64,000 bases of DNA. Source: Isoetes taiwanensis (taxonomy: Eukaryota; Streptophyta; Lycopodiopsida; Isoetales; Isoetaceae). A model generated the notes under the pieces. That model did not search any database. It was not told the origin of the DNA and worked only from the letters and a program-made list of their open reading frames with translations. Each line of letters opens with the position of its first letter. Position 1 is the stretch's first letter. Both the position numbers and the translations under genes were made by a program. Shown here piece by piece: positions 11,527 through 22,572 of the stretch. The DNA lies in NCBI GenBank assembly GCA_021234155.1, contig JAJEKV010000180.1:188001-252000 (forward strand), read 5' to 3'.

Positions 11527-14500
11527 GGGTATGGTTGCCTCCTATCGTGACTTCCCCTCGGGGCATGGGTCACCCCCCCGTCATGCCGGCGCAACATCGC
11601 CATGTGTCATGCTAGCGTGGGATGGAGGCAGGGCTTCACCACGTGTATGATCCGTTGACGTTTTGTGGACGTCCTCTGGCCGTTATGGCATGACCGTTAT
11701 GCGTTAGCCCTGTGCCCCGCTGTCGTGCAATTGATACCTGCCACTGCGACAAAGCTCTGCGATGCGTTAGCCCAGTTGCCAGTTGTCGTGCATCTGGTGT
11801 CCATAGCCGTGCAACAGAGCTCCGCTAAGCGTGAAGCCCTGCTTCCCGCCGTCGTGTAATTGTTGTCTATAATTGTGGAACAGATCTACACACTCGTGGC
11901 TGCGTTAAGAATACTGATCATGTCGATTCGAAAGTAGAATTCAATGCCCCTTGCTTGAATTCGCGCCCATTCCAGCACTCGATTGCCGAAGCCCAATTTG
12001 AATACCAAGCTCCCGCTATGGCTCCCAACAGGAAAAAAGGCAACTTCAACCCCCAATTTTCAAGCTTATCGATATCAGGCCGTGAGGAGCACGATAACAG
12101 ACATGGTTTCCACAAGAGGTCGGAGGGGGAATGATGGTGAAGCCAGCAACAGAGTACCTACAGCAAGGAAAAGGGTTACTGCGCCAAGGAGGAAGCGTCG
12201 GGCACCACAAACCAGTGCTGCATCTCCCACAATGCCAAGGAGGCCCAGCAAACGAGGGCAGTGGACTGAAGATCAAATGGCTGACATCTTGGATGAGGTA
12301 AGTGAGTATGGTATATCTGTTAGAGAGGCATCTAGAAGGTCTGGAATCCTGGATCAACAATAAGGGACTGGCTGTATGGCCGTATAACTCATAAACAGAC
12401 TGATAATCCTCAAATTCTAACAACTCTACAAGAAGAAGAGTTAGTTAACTGGACACTCTCTAGGGCCGAGCAGGAAATGGGGGTTACACTCTTAGCTGTC
12501 AAAGAGAGGGCAGCACAGATGACTATGGAGGGGGGCAACTCAGATTTCCGCGGGGTTCTTGGGAGTAAATGGTGGAAGCTGTTCAAGCAAAGGCATCCAG
12601 AGGTTGCACTAAGAAGTGCAGAGACATTAGATATAGCTCGGGCGCGTGCTATGACGCAATAGAATTTGGATAACTTCTATGCTGATCTGAGACAAATCTA
12701 TGACGAGTTCGATTTCCCGACCTCTAGGATTTGGAATGCTGATGAGACTGGCATCCAAGCTGGGAAGATGAAGGGCATGAAGATCATATGTAGGAAAGGG
12801 GAGAATAGGGTAAATGAGATTGTCATGAACAATAGGGAGTGGGTTATAATACTGGTATGTGTAAATGCTGAAGGGTTCAAGATACCTAATATGTACATCT
12901 TCAAGGGTACTCGGATGAGGCAAGATAACATTGCCAGATGTGAGGAAGGGGCAATTCAAGCTGTACAGCCCTCAGCCTGGATGACTACAGAATTGTTCAA
13001 GTCCTGGTTGTCACATTTTGTTGCTAGGGTCCCTGGTGGAGTATCTCCATCAAGGCCACACCTGATAATATTGGATGGCCATGGCAGCCATGTGGAGCTG
13101 GAAGTAATTTTGGCAGCTAAAGGAATGGGCATACATTTTGCCCTACTTCCACCCCACACATCACATAGGTTACAACCTTTGGATGTGGCATGCTTTGCAC
13201 CATTCAAGGCAGCTTTCAAAAGGTTGAGGTCTTCCTACATGGTTAGCAAAGGAAGGACAGAGCCGAAGAGGGAGGACATTGCAGAGCTCATTTCACAGGC
13301 CATTGAATCAGGGCTGACACCTAGCAACATCAAGACAGGGTTTAGAGCAACTGGGATTGGCTATTCAACTCGGATAGGAAAGTGGCAGGTTTGGTAGGGT
13401 GCCCATAGAGCAAATTATGCAAAGTGGACGCCAAGAAGAGGCAGCCAACTTGGAGGATGAGAAATTGGAACAATTCAACATGGCTGATTTGCAACACTTA
13501 TGGGAGGCACCACGCCCTACTGGTGAGCATGGTGGCCAACAGCCTACTGAAGGGCATGAACATGTAATTCACGATGTGGGCATTGCAAGCCATGATGTGC
13601 ATCCACCTCACCGAGAAGGCGCACAAGATGGAAACCATGATGCCATTGATGCAACCTTGTGCTACCATCTCGTGACATGGGAGCAGCACAGGCATGTGTG
13701 CAGCTCCCTGAAGACGTGAGGACGTCATAGGCCTGCATGCAACAGTCTCAGGCCACGAGGGCAAGGAAGAGGGGTTTAGCTCCAGACCTAAGTGGAAGGG
13801 TGCACATCTCTGGTGATGGCTTCTGTGAGGCCTTGGCTGCTGAGAGGTGTAGAAGGGCTGAGGCTGCGAGACTAAAGAATGAGCAAGTTGCAGCTATGAA
13901 ACTCGAGGTTGCTAGAAGGAAATTGGAACGGCAGGAGGCTGCCAAGAGAGCTCAACAGAATAGGGAAGAAAGGGAAAATAAGAAGAAGGCTGATGCTAAA
14001 TTTGAAGCCGCTACTACTAGACTTAGAGCACTCATGTACCCCAGGAGCATTTCAAGAGTGGCTGCAGTCTTTAGCTTCCAGAGGCCAATGAGTGATGAGG
14101 TGAAGAGCAAAAGGTTAGAGGTTAGAAACAGAATGAGGATGAAGCAAGTAATTAGGGCTCCAATAGTGAGAACATCATTCACCATGGATCCTGAACGTCA
14201 GCAGGTCAGTGGATTGACCACACCGGTTATGAATGATCATACAATTGCCCATGATAGTGAAGAAGAAGTGCAGGTTATATGCAGCTTGGAAGATACCCAC
14301 TTATGCTCGGGAGACATTGATGGTGTGCAGGATGTTAGCATAGAAGGCTTCCTGCCTCTGGTCACACCTGTCCCAAACTCCATTAGCACAATCAGGTCAC
14401 CAATGAAGACATGGGACTTGGTCAACAGGGAGGGAGAGTCACAGCCACACGCTGAGATTGGCCCTGGGAATTCCATGGGGTTGGACACACAAGGTTTGGT

Positions 14501-16433
14501 CAATTATGCAGCAGCACATTCTGGTCCTCAGCATGACGGGGATAAGGCCATAGACAAGGCTAGGATCATTCGAGAAATGGTCGAAATAGGTGTGGACAGG
14601 GACATAATTTCCCGGGCCAGAGGAATGGATGTGGAGTTTGCAAAGACTTGGAAGGCAAATATATCTGAAGGGTCAGGACCAACACCAAGATTGAGGAGGG
14701 CAACACTTTCACTAACCAGGTTTGTTTAGTCTACAGCAGGTGCTTAAGGGAATTGGCATTTGTGATATAATACTAACATTTGCATATGGCAGGTATCTGA
14801 AGACAGTGACGAGACCATAGACAACTAAGGCATCTGCAAATGAACCCTATATCCATTGCATTGTTTATTACGTTTGATAAATTTATTTAATATTAAAATC
14901 AGATCTTTGGGTGTATAATACAACAAACATTGGTGTTCAATTAACCGAAGCATCAGCCCAACCTCTTAAGTTCTGTTTCATTCAGATCATGCTCACTACA
15001 TACACACAGATATTATATATAACAACCGCGTTAAGACAAAACTGAAGTTTCATTACTTGCAAGTGTTAAGACGAAAACTAAAGGGTCAGTAACTCATTTT
15101 CATTCCAAAAAGCCTGAGGGCTGATACAAAGGATGGCATTTAGGCCCATCACAAAAACTCTTGGCCCGCAGGCCACATTCTAGATCAACATTCCATGAGA
15201 GGGAAGGGGCACAATCACATCAACCAAAAAAAGAGGAGAAAAATCATCGTCCAGTGGTGGCATTGCAGAAATGGGTGGAAGCATTCAAGGACCCACAGGG
15301 CTTTGAAAGAGGACGCTATCTTCTTCAGTAACCACAATCTGGCAGTGGATTAAGTCAGTCAGTATCACAGCGAGCCCTTTCAACCTGAGAGACTATCTCT
15401 GGAGACACCTCAACATGGAGGGAGGAACCTACAGCACGGGTCACCTTTGCCGGTGTAACAAGGCAGTTACGAATTGAGAAAAAAATCGGAGTTGTTGATG
15501 TTGTGGAGCTGCTGGGGCTGGGATGATTGCTCTGAGGTCCGCGAGGTCGTTTCCCAGGCGACGGTGCCCCGCTCCTTCCGGACCTGGCAGTGTCCTAGGT
15601 CGGGCCACTTCTAGGGAAGCTTGTCCTGCGTGCTTGATCCATAATCACCGCTGTGCCTGATACGTTAATGCAAGAAAACACGTTTAGTCTAGACCAGAAA
15701 CATCCAAATTAAGTTGAAGGAGACAACAGAAGTCGGCGCTTACCTGTGGCGCTTCGAGAGAGCTGATTAAGAATACTTCGGCTGTCGCTGGAAGACAATG
15801 AACTCCAAATTTAAAGGACGAAGGGAATGATGGGTCTGGCACGGCCTGGGCAAACCAGATTTCCAAAAATCTTCGCCTTAAAGGCCAAATTCTTCCACTG
15901 CAGCCGGAGCAGAGCAGTTTAGGGGCGAATCGATTGAAGAATTAGGAAGGGTTTATGGAAGTAGGCTGGAAATTCGGCGAAGGTGGGCCAATTTGGGGAC
16001 GGTATCCGTTACCCTAGGGCACGATAGCTGGCAACCATGAGGACGTATGGGGCCTCGGGTATGGCAAAAACGGTGTAAACGTGAGGCCTTCATTGATGCA
16101 CCGGTCCCCGATCGTGGGAGACTGGCAGACGTACGTAGTGTTAAGTGGCGTGTCAGGTGGCACACTCGGCGTCTTCGCGAGTCCATAAGGCTGGCAACGG
16201 CAAGCTCGGGGTATACGCGAATGGGGCTATTATAATAACGACGGGGGAGCTTAGATCCCCCTCTCCGATGCTATAACTTCTTAACCTTAGAGATTCTGAA
16301 GAAATTTTGTTCTATAATGATGTAGTCCTGTTCATTAGGTATCCAACACACCTGGCGGGCGTCTAAGCACGCAAATGTATCTCGACTTACAAGAGTTTGC
16401 CTCTTAAGTGCGCGAAACATGGCGACACTACCC
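11527..16433 (+). mobile_element. pogo/Tigger-type DNA transposon (Tc1/mariner superfamily), degenerate
   Basis: The left end reads GGGTATGGTTGCCTCC after a TA at 11525-11526. The right end, read inward, is GGGTAGTGTCGCCATG, with a TA at 16434-16435. Inverted ends of about 27 bp match at roughly 20 positions. A TA target duplication and a transposase with a psq-type helix-turn-helix and DDE_1 domain fit the pogo group. Length is 4.9 kb. About 1.7 kb of non-coding, partly GC-rich DNA separates the coding region from the right end. Confidence 0.7.
12103..14729 (+). pseudogene. pogo/Tigger transposase pseudogene (psq HTH, CENP-B HTH, DDE)
   Basis: The likely start is ATG at 12103 (MVSTRGRRG), followed by a basic stretch and a psq helix-turn-helix (WTEDQMADIL, GISVREASRRSGI). 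A base is lost near 12345 and the frame continues PGSTIRDWLYGR. The CENP-B-like second HTH has KWWKLFKQRHP (about 12570). The catalytic domain has all three acidic sites: WNADETGIQ (about 12736), LIILDGHGSH (about 13065), and PPHTSHRLQPLDV (about 13150). After the DDE domain a coiled basic region (AAERCRRAEAARLKNEQ) extends to 14729. Damage: TAG at 12660-12662, TAG at 13395-13397, TAG near 13728, and frame changes near 12345, 13388 and 13680. The long coiled C-terminus is unusual for short pogo transposases. Confidence 0.8.
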
Positions 16434-16785
16434 TACACATCGTATTTCGGAATAGTAAATGTAGAGATATGTATGTTTAGTTCAAATAAAGGCATCTCGT
16501 TGGTATTCTGAAATACACATCTCCTTACACAGTATATATCAATGTAGAGATATCACAATACATTACTTTTCTAAACATATGTAATTGTGTTTCACATTTT
16601 TCTTTTTTTCTTTTTAGCACGCCAGACTAACCAAGCGTGTAACCCTTCTTGCCATTCTAGGCTATCCACGTAGCAACTACATGTCAGCAGAATCTGATGT
16701 GGCATAATCTAAGCCATAAGATCTTCAGATTTGCAAATCGACACGGCTATTAAAATTATAAAAAAGCAGAAAAATACATACGGAG
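16434..16785. other. Intergenic gap
   Basis: AT-rich DNA between the pogo right end and the next exon-like region. The phrase TAGGCTATCCACG at about 16657 recurs near 20775 with partly similar flanks (a GTGGCAT motif downstream), suggesting a diverged dispersed repeat. No gene seen. Confidence 0.45.
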
Positions 16786-16968
16786 ATGGAGTCATTCGCA
16801 ATCTCTCCGCTCCGGCATTACTTTTTGTGTCGCTTCCGTCAGATTTTCTTCTACCCTAGATGCGAAGAAAGAAGCCCCTTCTATTTTTCCTTGCTTTCAG
16901 TTTCCTTCCATTTCTCTTTTCGTTTCTGTTGTTTGCTTCTTCGATTTTCCTTACCCTTTCTCTCGCTT

Positions 16969-17066
16969 CCTTCGGATTTCCTTCTTGTTAACGCATTCAA
17001 TCCTTCCTTCGGATTTCCTTCTTGTTAATGCATTCAATTCCTTCTTGTTAACGCATTCAATCCTTC
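16969..17066 (+). repeat. Three tandem ~30-bp units
   Basis: The unit TTCCTTCTTGTTAACGCATT, followed by CAATCC, occurs three times head to tail with single-base changes. It lies in a pyrimidine-rich stretch that could be the leader of the gene fragment downstream. Confidence 0.8.
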
Positions 17067-17744
17067 TTCTTTTACCCTTACAGATGCAACGCCAAATTTT
17101 GAGAACACAAATCTTGCCTTCTTCGGATGTAAGCTCGGATTCCAAACCTCCCTCCCTCTTTCATTTTCTTGCAGCTTTTTTTCTACATTTGATATGTGTG
17201 GGCAGTCGGAAGCCTTTGTGCAGCGGCATATCTCTGTTTCTCAGATTCCTGTAAGGACAAGAGCTCAAGGCATTTCATAAATCCTAGTTGAAACGTTAAG
17301 CATTCATATCGGGAGTTTTTTGAGAAGGTGTTCAGTCTGTAAATTTAGCTTGATTGGTCTGAGTTTGACCTGAAATCCTTCGGGCAGATTCTAGACTGGT
17401 TATATCCTATAGAAGTGACAAATGGTGAAGACCACAACAGGAAAGGTAAGAAAGTATCTCTTGCTTACAGTTTCCTTATTGGATGCATTTTTTTTCTTCA
17501 AGTTTTTTTGGTTCTATATCCTAACCCTTACGTGATATTCCTCTGCACTCTACTTTTGTAGTGAAGATGCCGAAGAAGAACGAAAGGTTGACTGCCTTAC
17601 AAGTACTCAAGTACTCTAGTAATCTCAAGAAATGAGCTTTAATTGTTTAGAAATCATGCTCTAGGTTTTTGTGGCATGTCTTCCTGGAAAACTATTTCAC
17701 ATTCTTTCATGCAGGTTTAGAGGCTCTTTCCTGATTTTACGTCC

Positions 17745-17890
17745 CTGCAGACTTTGAAAGCAATATGGAGAAGCTCAATATAATTTTATGCTGGGTTCTT
17801 GCTGCATTTAGGCCCTTGCAGCAGACATCAAAAGCAATCAAGAGAAGCTCTGCAAAAGTTTATGCTTGGTTCTTGCAAATGTTTTCCTTA
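17745..17890 (+). repeat. Diverged tandem duplication (~70 bp unit)
   Basis: Two copies share AAAGCAAT, GAGAAGCTC, TTTATGCT and GGTTCTTGC in order. The second copy starts near 17820. No coding meaning seen. Confidence 0.55.
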
Positions 17891-18371
17891 CGAAATTCTC
17901 AGAATATTTGAGATTGAATTCTAGTTGTTCTTCTTTCCCATGTGTTTATCTTCTTTGTTCCATGACAATTTTTTACTAGTTATCTATCTCTATAAGATAT
18001 TTTCGAATGCTAAAGAGCAGCTTACAATAATTTTCCGCTGGAGTTATTATCATCTTATCTGAGGGTAATTGGAAGTAATTTAAATGCCATTCCCTGTTTA
18101 TTTGATGGCTCATGCGATTGGCAGTAGCAAGAACAACCCATCTGATAAAAAGCAAATGGCAGACCAATTTCATTACCTTCACATTGCTGGAATCACTCTA
18201 AATCAAAGGCCAACAAAATGATCACATTGCAGCTCAAGCCAAGAAAATGATTATATATTTACTAGAGATTCGCTTTTAATGTTTTGTCCTTAAATTTTGA
18301 ATATTAGGCAGAATGTGTCTGGTTATATCATGTTTCTGCTTATGTTATTTCTGAATAATTCATTTCTGCAG

Positions 18372-19110
18372 TCATTTATGGAGATGATAACACCAATGAA
18401 TGTATAATGCAACCTGTATCATGTATAGAAGACACAGCCATGATGGAACAGGATTATGTATCAATATTTCACCAGATGGATACTTTACAAGTATGCAACT
18501 CTTCAAAGGCTTGCAAAGCAAAAGATGAAGCCAACCATGTGTTGAAAGCTGTTCAGATGAACTGGAACTGGAAGACTCCTTGGCAAATTCAGGTTTCTCT
18601 GCCATTAAGAATGAAGTTTCAAATAATGATATATTATGCAAAGGCTTGCTTAGTGTCGAATATTCATGTTTGAATGCTGCTGAGTCTGTAAATGGCATCG
18701 ACAATGTGGAAGATCTGCATCTGAACTTGCATGGAGAAGTCTTAAAAATAGATTCCATAAATGTTGAGAATAATACAATGGGCATTTCTGGTGATAAAAT
18801 TGTCAGTGATTTTCGAGTAACTGACAGAGAGATGCATAGAAAACTAGGCTCAACTCAGAAAGATCGTGATGATGATCCAGCAGAAGTGGAGTCAACATTG
18901 ACGGACTGTGGTGGTGACATTGTTGACATGGATATGGAATACTTTGAACCTTCTTGGGAAGCAAAGAATCTCTCATAGTCATATAGGAGTTTTATCTTCA
19001 CTCATGGCATCCAAGCTGGAGCTTGTAGTGCAAGAGTTTACTTTTATGGACAATCAGCAATCTGTTCACGTGGACCTTATAAGAGTGGTTGAAGCTTGTA
19101 GCAGAGGTTA
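18372..19110 (+). pseudogene. Unrecognised gene fragment, exon-like, frameshifted
   Basis: Starts right after a good acceptor (TTTCTGCAG, ending at 18371). One frame is open from 18372 to about 18560 (VIYGDDNTNECIMQ, MDTLQVCNSSKACKAKDEAN). A second continues from about 18540 to 18978 (ELELEDSLANSGFSAIKNEV, DIVDMDMEYFEPSWEAKNLS). A third carries LSSLMASKLELVVQEFTF and DLIRVVEACSRG to 19107. The region is acidic and Ser/Asp-rich in its middle, like a disordered regulatory segment. The last block faintly resembles the first helices of GLTP/ACD11-type lipid-transfer domains; I would not annotate it as such without a profile search. Upstream pieces ending near 17445 (ILDWLYPIEVTNGEDHNRK before a GTAAGA donor) may be an earlier exon. 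It is a decayed gene or a real one with assembly errors. Confidence 0.4.
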
Positions 19111-19111
19111 G

Positions 19112-20460
19112 CATGCAAGTCTTTCACTGTCATTGTAGTCCAGTGTTTCTCTTTCATCTGGTTTCTTATTACAGTAAATAACTTCTATACTAGATACATG
19201 GGATTTCATTTCCTTCTTAAAATTAAGTGTTCTTGCTTGGGATTCCATCAAAATTTTCAACGCCCAGTGTTGAGTTTGCTGCCTTTTGGATCATTTCAGA
19301 GTGAGACTGTAATGATAATATGTTTCATTGCTTGCTGTAAATACAGAGTTCATCTGTTAAGACTAGAGGAATTTCAAGATGTAGGTTATTTGACAGTTAT
19401 ATTCCTCCACCATCTTCTTAAGGTTGCTGCGTGCCTTCTGCCCAATGGGTTATTATTTAAAAAATGGTTCATATAGATGGGTTTGTGAGCATCTGCAGAC
19501 TTGTTGTTTTCATATATGTGCTTGAGGAATGCACTTTCCAATTCAAAACACTTGAGCATACATTTTTATTGGTTTTGCTGGCACTAGATAGCTTTAGAAT
19601 TTGCAGCTCTAATTGAAGTGGTTCATTTGGGCAATAGTTGCATGTGTAGTTTGGGCAGTATTTTAGATTTGTATATATTGCATGTTGGCTTCAGGAATCA
19701 CCAAGACATTCTAGCCTAGCCAATCAAGAAGGTCCAAGTGGGCTCTAACATACGAGTTGCATTTAGTACTCAATCATAGAATTACTGAGGTCAAGGACGT
19801 TCTGTACTTTAATTCATCATAGACAAAAATACATTACTCTAAAATGTAAGCAAAAGAAAAAGGAACAAAATCAAGATCTAGGATGATGGAATAAAGGATG
19901 TCTCATTTGGCTTCTTGTGCATTCTCTGAATCGCTCTATAGATTTACCATTCTAACTTTATTGTGTGTCTCTAAAATCCTTTCTTGCCCTCTGTAGCCAA
20001 TGCATGCTTTTAATCCTATAAAACCGTTCTATCTTGCAGTCTGTCACAGACTTCACATTCATTGTATCAGAAAAGCCTCCTTATCCATCATTTGATTCCC
20101 TGTTTTCACAAAATGCAGAAAAGTAGTGAACCTACCAGACAGTTTGGTATCCAGGGGTTTGGGTTTGAAAGCTTGCAGACAAAGTAGCAGATTGATCATT
20201 TATTCTGATTGATCATTTATTCTGGAGGAAATTAATTTTAAATGGATCTTTCTTTTGAGGATTTAAAAAACATTAAGGTGTTCAAGATTTGTCAAGCTGA
20301 CCATGTGAACTAATTTTGACCAAGCTGCCACAATACAGTTGAATAATGTTGTCTTCAACTCTTTGCTAATTGCTAGATGCATTTTATGTTCTATCCCAGT
20401 GGAACAAGGGCAAAGTCAAGTTCTCAGCATAATGTACACAAATTTATCTTTTCCAATGTC
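19112..20460. other. Intergenic AT-rich DNA
   Basis: No domain-bearing ORF. A 14-base phrase (CAGATTGATCATTTATTCTG) is partly repeated at 20188-20225. Nothing else supported. Confidence 0.45.
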
Positions 20461-20575
20461 GTATTGCTAAACTATTATACAAGAAAAGGGTTAGAATGCT
20501 TTTTAAATGCAAAATGTGTTGCTAAACTATTCTACAAGGAAAGGGTTAAAATACTTTTTAAATGCAGGATGCAAA
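20461..20575 (+). repeat. Tandem duplication, ~57-bp unit
   Basis: TTGCTAAACTATT, ACAAG, AAAGGGTTA and CTTTTTAAATGCA occur twice in order (about 20463-20516 and 20519-20572). Confidence 0.8.
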
Positions 20576-21407
20576 CTCTTGAATGCAAACTCTTTCATAC
20601 GCAAACCATAGTTTCATATAAAATATATCAAATTGATCACACATTACACTCCTTATCTTGAACGTTAGCTCGATTTCACAACAAACACGAGAGCTATTGT
20701 CTATTTTTGTTTCACATGTGTAGCCTACTGCTATTAAGCCTAATTACCTAACCAATTTGACCTTGCCAAAGTTAGGCTATCCACGAAGCATCTCCAGCTC
20801 AACCAATTTTGACGTGGCATTGATTGAAACCATTGGATGCGAGATAGGCAAGGGTATCATGAGGGCAATCATGCCTTCTCCTCATCTGCTGTCTCCTCCT
20901 TGGCATGCTCTGCGTTATCGTTTCTTGTTACCTCTGGCCCTTCCTTTTTCTTGGTTCCATTATACAAGTGCAAACCTTTACAACACAACCAAAGATGGCT
21001 ACAACAACCTCATATCCTACCCTTCCAAAACTAGGAAATACTGGTACCTTGAACGCAGAACTAGGCTTTCAAATGGTATTCAAACGTAAAACACAATTCA
21101 ATTATCTTTTGGTATCCAATTACCCTCCCCTGATTTTCCTGCGCCTTTATCTTCTATGGCCTCTGGCGTGCCTTTTTGCTAGTTTCGTTTTTTTCTTCGT
21201 GGTTCTGCGCCGCAATCTAGACTCTTTTATTGTTGACACGTATTCCTCTTAGCGACCATCACAGGACACGCGATATGTGTAAGGCAGTGCTTTCGACGCC
21301 GGACTCTCTCAGGTTCAAAAACATGGAGCAACCCAAGTACTGCAGGGAAGTGCAGCATCAACCCTGCAGCTTTTTTGAGGGGTGGATTCTACATGCAATA
21401 GTGCCGA

Positions 21408-21884
21408 TTGCTTGCATGGCAAAATTGTCCTGCCGAGTTCTTTTTGAGCGATTTTCCTGTGATTCTCTATGTAAATTATGCAGAAAACCAACACGAAATT
21501 TTCTTGATTCTTCTTATTATCGTTTCTTCAACAAGATCTTCAGCATCAACATCGTCAAGAAGAAGAGAATATGTAGCATCAAGCGGATCAAAGCGCACGT
21601 CTTTCACTACAATTGTTTGTGGGTTGATTGGACTCATAAATTTGTGCACTTTCTTGTGGATGCTTTATTTTTTCTTGGAATACAGTGAAGCATTTAATTC
21701 ATATCTTATCTGGGTTCAGAGTGATATCCCTTTCCTTCCTCGCCATGATCGGACGCTGCAGCATTTCTCGAAGCTCTGGAGCTTCAAAGAAAAAGTAACC
21801 CATCCAGAAAGCCTTCAGTATGGCGAGCTCTGGCACAATGATACAGAAATGACCTGCTCTTTGCCAGATTCCTTGCTCTTATAA
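21408..21884 (+). CDS. Hypothetical ORF with one membrane segment, unrecognised
   Basis: The frame of 158 codons has a Ser/Arg-rich stretch (SSTRSSASTSSRRREYV) followed by one hydrophobic segment (IVCGLIGLINLCTFLWMLYF). I do not recognise the family. There is no clear promoter, and a second, overlapping frame of similar length (21230-21688) shows that long frames arise by chance here. It could be an exon of a membrane protein or noise. Confidence 0.15.
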   Translation: MLAWQNCPAEFFLSDFPVILYVNYAENQHEIFLILLIIVSSTRSSASTSSRRREYVASSGSKRTSFTTIVCGLIGLINLCTFLWMLYFFLEYSEAFNSYLIWVQSDIPFLPRHDRTLQHFSKLWSFKEKVTHPESLQYGELWHNDTEMTCSLPDSLLL

Positions 21885-22500
21885 AAACCTTATCATTGTC
21901 TGTAACTCCGCTGTTTCTATTTGGCTTTGTAAATAATGTTGTAGAGGGACAATCAATAAGCCTGATAGAAAGCAAAAAAGATTGACATCACGAAGCAGCC
22001 AGAATGGCAAATATAATATCTTTACATAGTCCAACATTTTCAAAGTAGTTTCTCAGTAATAGACTGTTTGCAAATACATTAAACGACTCGGAGGCTTGTT
22101 TCCTTGCAGGTTCTAAATGTTTTATGTGCTTGATCTCATGTGTTCATGGATGTCATTGATCTTTCTTGCTTTCTTTCCAGGAAACTCATCACCTAACCAA
22201 TCTTAGACAAGTCCGTTTTCTCTAAGAACTCCATGCTTTGGAATCTGAGTAACATGGGAGTTCCAAACAAGATCTTTTAACTTCAGCAGATTATGATTGC
22301 ACTTTGAACACAAGGAGCCCAAAAATGAACTATTATAATAAATTGATATGAAATCATCTAAAAACCATGGTATATGTGATTTTTTATGCATGAATTTATA
22401 TGATAGCAGGAAACCACATGCCGTAATGGTTTCTCAAGACTGACAGTGGTTTATGGATGGTCATTGATATTGATTTTTGACACTATAGTAGTTTATTAAA

Positions 22501-22530
22501 ATTACTTACGATCCCACCAAGCTTGCCTTC

Positions 22531-22563
<33 letters not shown>

Positions 22564-22572
22564 ACTTACGAT
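22501..22572 (+). mobile_element. Tiny 5'-truncated retroposon with target duplication
   Basis: ATTACTTACGAT at 22501-22512 is repeated exactly at 22561-22572. Between them are 19 bases (CCCACCAAGCTTGCCTTCC) and 29 A residues. A direct repeat bracketing a short tail plus poly(A) is the signature of LINE-driven insertion with extreme 5' truncation. The CTTCC-A(n) junction resembles the CTTC-A(n) ends of the LINEs in this window. Confidence 0.85.

Noticed and set aside
21230-21884. ABC-transporter membrane domain
   Set aside because: A single hydrophobic segment without family motifs; the overlapping frame is equally long.
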